From: Pseudomonadota bacterium
GTDB lineage: Bacteria; Desulfobacterota; Binatia; Binatales; Binataceae
DNA length: 40,203 bases
Assembly: GCA_021325025.1 (NCBI GenBank)
Contig: JAJPHZ010000012.1
Coordinates: forward strand, 1-40,203
Direction: 5' to 3'
This document shows, in pieces, positions 25,169 to 32,328 of this stretch. Under the pieces are notes generated by a model. The model saw only the letters and a program-made list of their open reading frames with translations. It did no database searches and had not been told where the DNA came from. The translations under genes were made by a program, and so were the position numbers. Position 1 is the first letter of the stretch; every line of letters starts with the position of its first letter.

Positions 25169-25990
25169 TTACTTCTGGAACTTGCGGTCGCGCTCGGCCA
25201 GCGCGCCCTTAAGCCCCATCGTGCGCTGCATCTTGACCCAGGCTTTGACCGCGTCGGTCATGTGCGCGATCACGTCGATATCGGCGGAGGACTGCTGCGC
25301 GGCGCGAAAACCGGTCACTTCCAGGTAGCGGTTGACAGCGGCCTTGTGCAGCGCCAGTAACTCGACCGACACCAGCGCCACGCGCCGCGCATAGTTGAGC
25401 GTCTCCTCCTCCAGCCGCTCGCGCGGATAGACGCGGTTGATCAGATGCCAATCCAGCGCCTCCTGCGCGCTCATCGTGTCGCCGGTAAAGAAGTACTCCT
25501 TGGACTTGCGCGGACCCATCAGCACCGGCCACAACGACAGCGAGGGCAGCACGCCCAGTTGACGGCCGGCGGGATGGCCGAAGGTGGCGTCCTCGCTGGC
25601 GAACACGATGTCGCAATGGCCGATGAACTCGGTGGCGCCCGCCAGGCAGAAGCCATGCACCTGTGCGATGGTCGGCTTGGGCAGCGACCACAGCCGCTGC
25701 CATCGGTTGACCAGCCGCTGGCACAGGATGCGGTCGGTGGAGACGGTGAATTTGCGTCCGGTGGGCGACGACGGCGCGGCATTGAGGTCGTAGCCGGCGG
25801 AGAACGCGCGCCCGGCGCCGCGGATGATCAGCACGCTGGCGTCAGGGTCGTCCTCGAACGCAGTCAGGACGTCGTCGAGTTCCTCCAACAGTTTGGGCGA
25901 CAGCGCATTGAGCTTTTCAGGCCGGTTAAGCGTCAGGCGGCAAATTTTGTCTTCGACCTTCTCGAAGATGACGGTTTCGTAGTTCGCCAT
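25169..25990 (-). CDS. Enoyl-CoA hydratase/isomerase (crotonase) family protein
   Basis: The protein has 273 residues. NRPEKLNALSPKLLEEL (22-38), the oxyanion-hole element GRAFSAGYDL (60-69), and VHGFCLAGATEFIGHCDIVF (111-130) define the fold. Glu121 aligns with the first catalytic Glu of enoyl-CoA hydratase. The second catalytic Glu, normally in FGxPE, is absent (FGHPAGRQLG, Ala141), so simple hydratase activity is doubtful; isomerase, hydrolase or dehalogenase-like chemistry is possible. ATG 25990 is where homology starts (MANYETVIFEKVEDKI). It stands alone on the minus strand between two plus-strand genes, divergent from the amidohydrolase gene at 26149. Confidence 0.9.
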   Translation of the reverse strand: MANYETVIFEKVEDKICRLTLNRPEKLNALSPKLLEELDDVLTAFEDDPDASVLIIRGAGRAFSAGYDLNAAPSSPTGRKFTVSTDRILCQRLVNRWQRLWSLPKPTIAQVHGFCLAGATEFIGHCDIVFASEDATFGHPAGRQLGVLPSLSLWPVLMGPRKSKEYFFTGDTMSAQEALDWHLINRVYPRERLEEETLNYARRVALVSVELLALHKAAVNRYLEVTGFRAAQQSSADIDVIAHMTDAVKAWVKMQRTMGLKGALAERDRKFQK

Positions 25991-26148
25991 GATGGTTGCG
26001 CTCCGCGGCAAGGAGGATTCAAACCAACCTCGCACCTGTGCCTTGATTTGACAAGCGCGCCGATGCGCCGGGGGACGGGGCGCCGGCCGCCTCAAACTCT
26101 CCATTCCTCGCGGTCTTTGCGATATAGTCAGGGCCGGAGGATAGCGCG

Positions 26149-27246
26149 ATGAAGGGAATGATCTCCGCCGACTCGCACATCACCGAAGCGCCGCGAACCT
26201 ACGTCGATTACATCGAGCCTAAATACCGGGACAAGGCACCGCACCTGGTGCGCGACGCGAAACTGGGCGACGTCTTCGTGGTCGAGGGTTTCCACCGCCC
26301 GCTCCAGATAGGCCTGGTCGCGGCGGCCGGCAAGAAGGCCGAGGAATTGGCGGTGTGGGGCGCGCGCTTCGACAACCTGCATCGGGGTGGATGGGATCCC
26401 GAAGCGCGCATGGCGGACCAGGACGTCGACGGGATCGCCGCCGAAATCCTCTACCCCAGCATCGGCATGACCCTGTGTAACCATCCCGAGCTCGACTACA
26501 AGAAGGCCTGCTTCGACGCCTACAACCGATGGCTGGCGGAATACTGCGCGGCCCATCCCGACCGCCTGATCGGGCTGGGACAGACCGCGATGCGCACCCC
26601 GACGGAGGGAATCGAGGATCTGCGCAAGATGAAGGAGATGGGGTTGCGCGGCGTGATGCTGCCGGGAAATCCGGGCGTCAGCGACTACGACGATCCGATC
26701 TACGATCCGTTCTATGAGGCAGCGGTCGATCTCAATATGCCGCTCAGCTTCCATATCCTGACCAGCCGCGCCGATATGCTCAAGAATCAGCGCGGTCCGA
26801 AGATCAACGGGCTGATGGCGATCATCCGCGGATGCCAGGACATCATGGGCGTGTTCGTGTTCGGCGGCGTCTTCGAGCGCCATCCGCGCCTCAAGGTAGT
26901 CTGCGTGGAAGCCGACGCCGGCTGGGTGCCGCATTTCATGTACCGCATGGACCATGCCTACAAGCGCCATCGTTACTGGCTGCCGCCGTCAGGCAAGCTC
27001 AACAGGCTGCCCAGCGAGTACTTCCGCCAAAACATTTACACCACCTTCCAGGACGACTGGGTGGCCTTCCAGATGAAGGACCTGTGCAACATCCGGCGGC
27101 TGCTGTGGGCCAACGACTTTCCCCACAGCGATTCGACCTGGCCCAATTCGCAGACCCTGCTCAAGGAGCATCGCGCGGGACTTAGCGACGACGAGTTCCG
27201 GCTAATCGTTCACGACAACGTTGCCGAGCTTTACGGACTCAACTGA
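26149..27246 (+). CDS. Amidohydrolase-family (PF04909-type) TIM-barrel hydrolase
   Basis: The protein has 365 residues. MISADSHITEAPRTYVDYIE gives the N-terminal DSHxxE metal-binding element, DVDGIAAEILYPSIGMTLC is the strand-2 motif, and the C-terminal motif is LLWANDFPHSDSTWPNS, with Asn in place of the Ser of the GSDxPH motif in the other two paralogues. FERHPRLKVVCVEADAGWVPHFMYRMD is also typical of the group. The start follows GGAGGA about 8 bases upstream. It is followed at 70 bases by a PPOX-class flavoprotein gene on the same strand, a hairpin lying between them. The substrate is unknown; this is the third paralogue of the window. Confidence 0.9.
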   Translation: MKGMISADSHITEAPRTYVDYIEPKYRDKAPHLVRDAKLGDVFVVEGFHRPLQIGLVAAAGKKAEELAVWGARFDNLHRGGWDPEARMADQDVDGIAAEILYPSIGMTLCNHPELDYKKACFDAYNRWLAEYCAAHPDRLIGLGQTAMRTPTEGIEDLRKMKEMGLRGVMLPGNPGVSDYDDPIYDPFYEAAVDLNMPLSFHILTSRADMLKNQRGPKINGLMAIIRGCQDIMGVFVFGGVFERHPRLKVVCVEADAGWVPHFMYRMDHAYKRHRYWLPPSGKLNRLPSEYFRQNIYTTFQDDWVAFQMKDLCNIRRLLWANDFPHSDSTWPNSQTLLKEHRAGLSDDEFRLIVHDNVAELYGLN

Positions 27247-27276
27247 TCCGATTGCACCATCCGGCCCTGAGACATT

Positions 27277-27299
27277 CCCTCTCCTGAGAAGGGAGAGGG
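27277..27299 (+). repeat. Palindromic hairpin between amidohydrolase and PPOX genes
   Basis: CCCTCTCC (27277-27284) and GGAGAGGG (27292-27299) form a perfect 8-bp stem with a 7-base loop. The pyrimidine/purine asymmetric sequence resembles the short dispersed intergenic palindromes found in many high-GC genomes. Only one copy is present here, so repeat status cannot be confirmed. It could instead terminate or attenuate the upstream transcript. Confidence 0.45.
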
Positions 27300-27316
27300 C
27301 AGGGTGAGAGGTATCG

Positions 27317-27772
27317 ATGCCCAGCAAGCGACGCTCGATCAAATTCACGCCCGAGGAGCAGGAAGCCTTTCTGAAAAGCAATCAGAAATGCGCACTCGCC
27401 ACCCTTGACCAAAACGGGTTTCCGCACGTGGTGGCGATGAACTACGTCTATGATGGCGGCGCCTTTTACATGACTTCGTACGGCAAGGCGCAGAAGGTCG
27501 TCAACATCCGGCGCAATCCCAAGGTCGGCCTGATGGTAGAGACCGGGCGAGTTTACAACGAGCTGCAGGGCGTGATGGTGCGCGGGCACTGCGACATAAT
27601 CGAGGACGCCTCGCAGGTGGGGGTCGCCTGGCGCCGGATGGGCCAGGTGCAAAGCGGCACGTCGGGCGTGCCGCGCGAAGCCACGGCCAGCATGCCTAAA
27701 CGGGTTGTACTCAAAATCGTCCCGGAGAAGGTTACGAGCTGGGATCACAGCAAGCTGGGCGGCAAATACTGA
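27317..27772 (+). CDS. PPOX-class (pyridoxamine-phosphate-oxidase-like) flavin/F420-binding protein
   Basis: The 151-residue protein is one split-barrel domain: FLKSNQKCALATLDQNGFPHVV (about 19-40), GAFYMTSYGKAQKVVNIRRN (about 50-70), NPKVGLMVETG, and a C-terminal LKIVPEKVTSWDHSKLGGKY, the typical ending of this family. Members bind FMN, F420 or haem and reduce or bind small aromatic ligands. With the LLM enzyme at 16470-17453 it is the second likely F420-type protein of the window. The ribosome-binding site GAGAGG lies about 6 bases upstream. It lies downstream of an amidohydrolase gene and may work with it. A hairpin with a T-rich tail follows the gene. Confidence 0.88.
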   Translation: MPSKRRSIKFTPEEQEAFLKSNQKCALATLDQNGFPHVVAMNYVYDGGAFYMTSYGKAQKVVNIRRNPKVGLMVETGRVYNELQGVMVRGHCDIIEDASQVGVAWRRMGQVQSGTSGVPREATASMPKRVVLKIVPEKVTSWDHSKLGGKY

Positions 27773-27795
27773 AGCCGGGAAACCAACGATTCAGC

Positions 27796-27817
27796 CGAAG
27801 CGATGCCTTTCGCTTCG
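27796..27817 (+). terminator. Probable terminator between convergent genes
   Basis: CGAAGCG (27796-27802) and CGCTTCG (27811-27817) form a 7-bp stem with an 8-base loop. It is followed by CGTTTGTT, 24 bases after the PPOX gene stop. It sits between convergent genes and could serve both. Confidence 0.5.
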
Positions 27818-27838
27818 CGTTTGTTCATTCCTGCTGCA

Positions 27839-28282
27839 CTACTTCTGCAGGTGCCATTCCTCGTTGATCCGGTCGCCGTTGGTGTTGCTCAGCAATACCA
27901 GTTCTCCCGACCCGCCGACCGCCAATGATTGGGTGTAGCTGCCGCTGGTGCATCCCGGCGTCGTTGTCGTGAAGTCGATCGAATCTGCACCGGTGCCGTC
28001 GGGATTGACGGTGTAGGTACCCTTGATCGTCGCGTCGCAGACGGTGGCGTCAACCGTGAACGTTTCGTGTCCTGTCAGACCTCCTTCGCCGTCCGAGATG
28101 AACACCCCGGTGCCCAGCAGTTCGAGGCCTGAACTTGTCTTGCCCGAGAAGATGCCTGCATAGCTGCCTTTGATGCTGGAAAGTCCGAAACCTTTTTTGG
28201 CCGCAGCCGTTCCTCCACCTGCGGCAGGCGCCAGCAGCAAACCGATGGCCGCCAATCCACCAAGAAGCCTGGATCTCATCAC
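27839..28282 (-). CDS. Small secreted protein of unknown function (intact copy)
   Basis: The protein has about 147 residues. An N-terminal signal peptide (RSRLLGGLAAIGLLLAPAAG, then GGTAAAKK) is followed by a beta-rich, Gly/Thr-rich domain: SSIKGSYAGIFSGKTSSGLE, GTGVFISDGEGGLTGHETFT, then a Cys pair (VCDATIKG, TPGCTSGSY) that could form a disulfide, and the C-terminal LLSNTNGDRI and WHLQK. I do not recognise a named family; similar short secreted proteins are common in uncultured soil bacteria. Start is either GTG 28282 (GGAGG 9 bases upstream) or ATG 28279. A truncated copy of its 3' end lies 560 bases away at 28407-28495. Confidence 0.75.
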   Translation of the reverse strand: MMRSRLLGGLAAIGLLLAPAAGGGTAAAKKGFGLSSIKGSYAGIFSGKTSSGLELLGTGVFISDGEGGLTGHETFTVDATVCDATIKGTYTVNPDGTGADSIDFTTTTPGCTSGSYTQSLAVGGSGELVLLSNTNGDRINEEWHLQK

Positions 28283-28406
28283 CCCTTTAATCCTCCCGAA
28301 ATAGGCTTATCCCGTTAATACTCCGGGATGAGCGCGAGGCGATTCTATCCGGCGGCCCGGCGCGGAGGAATCGCTGCGGCGCGCGCTCTTTATTCGTGCG
28401 CAGCAG

Positions 28407-28495
28407 CTACTTTTGCAAGTGCCGTTGCTCGGAAATGCGATCGCCGTTGGTGTTGCTCAGCAATATCAGTTCGCCCGAGTCAGCCACGGCGTGCA
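28407..28495 (-). pseudogene. Truncated duplicate of the small secreted protein gene (3' end only)
   Basis: Reading the minus strand to the stop at 28407 gives VADSGELILLSNTNGDRI followed by SEQRHLQK. This closely matches the C-terminus of the protein encoded at 27839-28282 (VGGSGELVLLSNTNGDRI then NEEWHLQK). The DNA also matches over about 80 bases, with a long identical run around the NTNGD codons. Similarity stops near 28495. Upstream, the sequence belongs to the 3' end of a glycosyltransferase gene in another frame. There is no start, signal peptide or body, so this is a remnant left by duplication followed by deletion or recombination. Confidence 0.75.
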
Positions 28496-29376
28496 CCCAC
28501 CTCGTGGCAAAGCGGCCGGTTTGGTCCGCGCTGACTGCGCAGCCCGTCGAGCATCCCCAGGGCGGTGGCGAAGCGGCGGTCCTCGCGCGCCAGGCGCTCG
28601 CCGCCGGCGCGCAGGGCCCGCGCGATTGCCAGCCGCAGGCCCGCGAGCGCAACCCCCATCAAGACTTCGGCGTGGCCGTGACGTCCGTGGATCATGCGGC
28701 AGCGGCCGCGTTCGCGCGCGATGCGGATGAAGCGGGCGCGGTCGGCACGCGCAGGGTCGACCTCGTGATAAACCAGCGCGTCGGGACAATAGCCGATACG
28801 CATCCCGGCCGCCCGCATGCGCAGCGACATCTCGGTATCTTCCTCATGGCCGCACGCGCCGGGCCCCAGCCGTTCGTCGAACAGCCCCAATTGCGCGAAT
28901 ACCGCGGCGCGAAAGGCCATGTTGGCGCCCAGCACGCCCGGCACCTCGCACACCTGCGGACCGTGATCGACGATCGGCAGGTCCATGTATGCCCACCTGT
29001 CTCCGGCCACCTTTTTCGGATCCTGCGCCGGCTGCACTTTTCCCTTCATCGCCGCGAACTCGGGATGGTCGCGAAAGAAGCGCTCGACCGCACCCAGGTA
29101 GCCCGGCGCGACCGCGAGATCGTCGTCGAGCAAAACAATAATCCCGCCCCGTGCGCGCAGGATCGCCCGATTCTGCACGCGGCACTTGCCCGGCGCCGGA
29201 TCGTGAATATGGCCGGCGGTGTTGACGTCGGCCGGCAGCGGCGAGGGATTTGGCGTGCCGTTGTCGGCGATCAGGATTTCATGCTCGCCGGGTACGACTT
29301 GAGCCGACAGACTGTGGAGCAGATGGGCGAGCGCACGCGCGCGATCGTGGGTTGCGATTATGACGGAAATCTTCAA
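28480..29376 (-). CDS. Glycosyltransferase family 2
   Basis: The protein has 298 residues with a GT-A fold. MKISVIIATHDRARALAHLL starts the nucleotide-binding domain, VLLDDDLAV (82-90) holds the DxD metal-binding motif, VPGVLGANMAFRAAVF leads to the acceptor site, and GHEEDTEMSLRMRAAG provides the ED base. The only in-frame start is TTG 29376, since no in-frame ATG or GTG lies just upstream. It begins 24 bases after the copper ATPase stop, so it may be co-transcribed with it, which is an odd pairing. Its last codons run into the truncated secreted-protein copy, so its C-terminus may have been altered. The sugar and acceptor are unknown. Confidence 0.88.
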   Translation of the reverse strand: MKISVIIATHDRARALAHLLHSLSAQVVPGEHEILIADNGTPNPSPLPADVNTAGHIHDPAPGKCRVQNRAILRARGGIIVLLDDDLAVAPGYLGAVERFFRDHPEFAAMKGKVQPAQDPKKVAGDRWAYMDLPIVDHGPQVCEVPGVLGANMAFRAAVFAQLGLFDERLGPGACGHEEDTEMSLRMRAAGMRIGYCPDALVYHEVDPARADRARFIRIARERGRCRMIHGRHGHAEVLMGVALAGLRLAIARALRAGGERLAREDRRFATALGMLDGLRSQRGPNRPLCHEVGARRG

Positions 29377-29400
29377 TGTCCGATGCCGGAAACCGGCGCC

Positions 29401-31752
29401 TCACAGCTGCAGGCGGCGCAGGCGCAGCGAGTTGCCGACCACGGAGACGGAGCTGAAGCTCATCGCCGCGCTGGCCAACATCGGGCTGAGCAGCAGGCCG
29501 AATGCCGGGTACAGCACGCCGGCCGCGATCGGCACTCCTAACACGTTGTAGATAAAGGCAAAGAACAGGTTTTGGCGGATGTTGCGCATGGTCGCGCGGC
29601 TCAGCCGGCGCGCCTTGACGATGCCGCGCAAGTCGCCCTTGACCAGCGTGATGCCCGCGCTTTCCATCGCCACGTCGGTGCCGCTGCCCATCGCGATTCC
29701 CACCTGCGCCTGCGCCAGCGCCGGCGCATCGTTGATCCCGTCCCCCGCCATCGCGACCACCAGCCCCTGCTCCTGCAGCCGCTTGACCTCGTTGGCTTTC
29801 TGCTCGGGCAGCACCTCGGCGCGAACCTCGTCGATCTCCAGTTTGCGCGCAACCGCGGCGGCGGTTGTGGCGCTGTCCCCGGTCAGCATCACGATGCGCA
29901 CGCCGTCGGCACGCAGCGCGCGCACGGCTTCGGGCGTGGATTGCTTGATCGGATCGATCACCGCGAGCAGGCCGGCCGGCGCGCCGTCCACCCCGATCAG
30001 CATCACGGTGTGGCCCTCGCGGCGCAGTTCCTCGGCGCGAGGCATAAGCGGCGCGCAATCGACGCCGAGTGAACCGAGCAGCGCGGCGTTTCCCAACGCC
30101 ACCCGCCGCCCGTCAACACGGCCGGTTACTCCTTTGCCGGTTATCGATTGGAAATCCGACGCGGTCGCCGGCGTGACCTTGCGATTCTTTGCGCCTGCGA
30201 CGATCGCTGCCGCAAGCGGATGTTCGCTGGCGATCTCAAGGCCGGCGGCGAGCGCGAGCAGCTCCGACTGTTGGAACGGCGCCAGCGCGATTACCGACTC
30301 CAGCCGCGGCTTGCCTTCGGTCAGCGTGCCGGTCTTGTCGACCACCAGCGTGTTGACCTTCTCCATCATCTCCAACGCGGCGGCGTCGCGGACCAGCACA
30401 CCGGCGGTCGCGCCCTTGCCGGTGCCGACCATGATCGCCATCGGCGTGGCCAGGCCCAGCGCGCAGGGGCAGGCGATGATCAACACCGCGACGGCGTTGA
30501 CGATCGCGTGGGCCAGGCGGGGGTCGGGGCCGGCGACATACCAGGCGATGAAGGTAAGCGCGGCGACCACGATGACGGCGGGCACGAACCAGGCCGACAC
30601 GGCGTCGGCCAGGCGCTGAATCGGGGCGCGGCTGCGCTGCGCATTGGCGACCATCCGGACAATCTGTGCGAGCAGGGTTTCCGCGCCCACGCGCTCCGCG
30701 CGTATCACCAGCGCGCCGGTGCCATTGACGGTGGCGCCAATTACGCGGTCGCCGGTACGCTTTTCCACCGGGATCGGCTCGCCCGTGATCATCGACTCGT
30801 CCACCGAACTGCTCCCGTCGATTACCACGCCGTCGACCGGAATTTTCTCACCCGGCCGCACGCGCAGGCGGTCGCCCGGCGCGATGCGCTCGATCGGGAT
30901 GTCCTCCTCCAGACCGGTATCCCGGATGATGCGGGCGAACCTGGGTGCCAGGCCGAGCAGCGCCTTGATCGCGTTGCCGGTCTGGCTGCGCGCGCGCAGC
31001 TCCAGCACCTGTCCGAGCAGCACCAGCGCGGTGATTACTGCCGCCGCCTCGAAGTAGTTGGGTACTACTGCATGTTTATGCAGGCCGGGGGGAAACACGT
31101 CCGGCACCACGACCGCCGCAACACTGTACACATAGGCGATGCCGACGCCCAGCGAAATGAGCGTGAACATGTTCAAATTGCGGCTGCGCAGCGAGGCTGC
31201 GCCGCGCACGAAGAACGGCCATCCGGCCCACAGCACCACCGGCGTCGCGAGCGCGAACTGCACCCATTGGCGCAGCGCAGGTGCAAGGATTTGCGCGCCG
31301 AGCAGCTCCGGCACCATCGCCAGCGCCAGGATCGGGACCGCCAACGCGGCCGCGACCCAAAAACGCCGCGTCATGTCGAGCAGCTCGGGGTTGCTCTCCT
31401 CTTCGGCCGCCGCCGGCAGCATCGGCTCCAGCGCCATCCCGCACTTGGGACACGCCCCGGGGCCGTCTTGCACGACTTCGGGATGCATCGGGCAGGTGTA
31501 CTGGGCGCCCGGCGCGGCCGGCATCGGCGAAGGATGCGCCACACGTGCCGCCGCCTCCGCACCGTGTAAATATTTCTCCGGGTCGGCGCGGAACGCCTCA
31601 ACACAGTGCTCGGAACAAAAGAAATAGTCGCGGCCCTGATGCGCCACCCGGCCGGCCGCATCGGCGGGCTCGACTTCCATCCCGCACACCGGATCCACAG
31701 GGGTTGCGGTTTGCGCCGGTGATTCGCTCACGGTGGGGCGCTCGGATTGCAT
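29401..31752 (-). CDS. copA: Copper-translocating P1B-type ATPase with YHS and heavy-metal-binding domains
   Basis: A 783-residue pump that exports Cu+ from the cytoplasm. In order: a YHS domain (DPVCGM at 20-25, Cys46 and Cys50); a heavy-metal-binding domain (TCPMHPEV 86-93, CPKCGM 101-106); the actuator TGEP (323-326); the membrane CPC metal site (428-430); phosphorylation motif DKTGT (472-476); HP motif [17 protein letters not shown]; and a C-terminal [15 protein letters not shown], the Cu+ signature of the last membrane segment. The usual N-terminal CxxC HMA domain is absent and replaced by the YHS plus CPMHP modules, an arrangement known in other bacteria. A DoxX gene lies upstream and a glycosyltransferase downstream. 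Confidence 0.94.
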   Translation of the reverse strand: MQSERPTVSESPAQTATPVDPVCGMEVEPADAAGRVAHQGRDYFFCSEHCVEAFRADPEKYLHGAEAAARVAHPSPMPAAPGAQYTCPMHPEVVQDGPGACPKCGMALEPMLPAAAEEESNPELLDMTRRFWVAAALAVPILALAMVPELLGAQILAPALRQWVQFALATPVVLWAGWPFFVRGAASLRSRNLNMFTLISLGVGIAYVYSVAAVVVPDVFPPGLHKHAVVPNYFEAAAVITALVLLGQVLELRARSQTGNAIKALLGLAPRFARIIRDTGLEEDIPIERIAPGDRLRVRPGEKIPVDGVVIDGSSSVDESMITGEPIPVEKRTGDRVIGATVNGTGALVIRAERVGAETLLAQIVRMVANAQRSRAPIQRLADAVSAWFVPAVIVVAALTFIAWYVAGPDPRLAHAIVNAVAVLIIACPCALGLATPMAIMVGTGKGATAGVLVRDAAALEMMEKVNTLVVDKTGTLTEGKPRLESVIALAPFQQSELLALAAGLEIASEHPLAAAIVAGAKNRKVTPATASDFQSITGKGVTGRVDGRRVALGNAALLGSLGVDCAPLMPRAEELRREGHTVMLIGVDGAPAGLLAVIDPIKQSTPEAVRALRADGVRIVMLTGDSATTAAAVARKLEIDEVRAEVLPEQKANEVKRLQEQGLVVAMAGDGINDAPALAQAQVGIAMGSGTDVAMESAGITLVKGDLRGIVKARRLSRATMRNIRQNLFFAFIYNVLGVPIAAGVLYPAFGLLLSPMLASAAMSFSSVSVVGNSLRLRRLQL

Positions 31753-31805
31753 GGCTTTATCCTAACCATGATCCGCGCACGACGCGCCCTGCCGGCAACT
31801 CCGAT

Positions 31806-32258
31806 TTACGCGGCCGGCGGCGAGCCGGCGGACAGCAGGCGGTCGAGCGAAAGGACGCCGGCGCCGCGGATTATCAGGGCGATGCAGATCGCGATCGCCA
31901 GCAGATGGTATTCGAAGCCTTCGCCCTTCTGGGTGCCGAACCAGTTCATGAACAGCCCGAACTTCCAGTGGACCAGCGCAATCGCGCCGATCATGTCGCA
32001 CGCCACGCCGAAGGCTGCGATGCGGGTCAGCAAACCGACGATCAGACCGAGTCCGCCCAGGAACTCGGCGGCCATTATAAGGATGGCCAGCGGCGCCGGC
32101 ATGTGCATCTTTTGCGTGAACATGTTGAGGGTCTCGAAGAAGGTCTGCCCGCCGAACCAGCCCAGCACCTTTTGCGAGCCGTGGGCAAACATCACAACCC
32201 CCAGCGTCAGCCGCAGAATCAGAGAGGACACCCCACCGTTGGTCGAGAGCAGTCCCAT
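31806..32258 (-). CDS. DoxX-family membrane protein
   Basis: The protein has 150 residues with four membrane segments: SSLILRLTLGVVMFAHGSQK, LAILIMAAEFLGGLGLIVGL, AAFGVACDMIGAIALV and LLAIAICIALIIRGAGVLSL. The pattern HGxQKxxGWFGG after the first segment is the DoxX hallmark. DoxX relatives are quinone-linked or redox-stress proteins, but the biochemical role is poorly defined. It lies between the CoA ligase gene (70 bases upstream) and the copper ATPase gene (53 bases downstream) on the same strand, and may share a message with both. Confidence 0.9.
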   Translation of the reverse strand: MGLLSTNGGVSSLILRLTLGVVMFAHGSQKVLGWFGGQTFFETLNMFTQKMHMPAPLAILIMAAEFLGGLGLIVGLLTRIAAFGVACDMIGAIALVHWKFGLFMNWFGTQKGEGFEYHLLAIAICIALIIRGAGVLSLDRLLSAGSPPAA

Positions 32259-32328
32259 CTTGCCCGCTCCTCCTTCGGCCGCCGCGACGGGCGGCCGCTG
32301 TCAAAACGTTCGCGCGCGAGATGTGGCG

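Noticed and set aside
27265..27300. Two CTGAGA hexamers suggesting a TPP riboswitch
   Set aside because: The surrounding bases form a simple hairpin, the other conserved TPP elements are missing, and the downstream gene is not thiamine-related.
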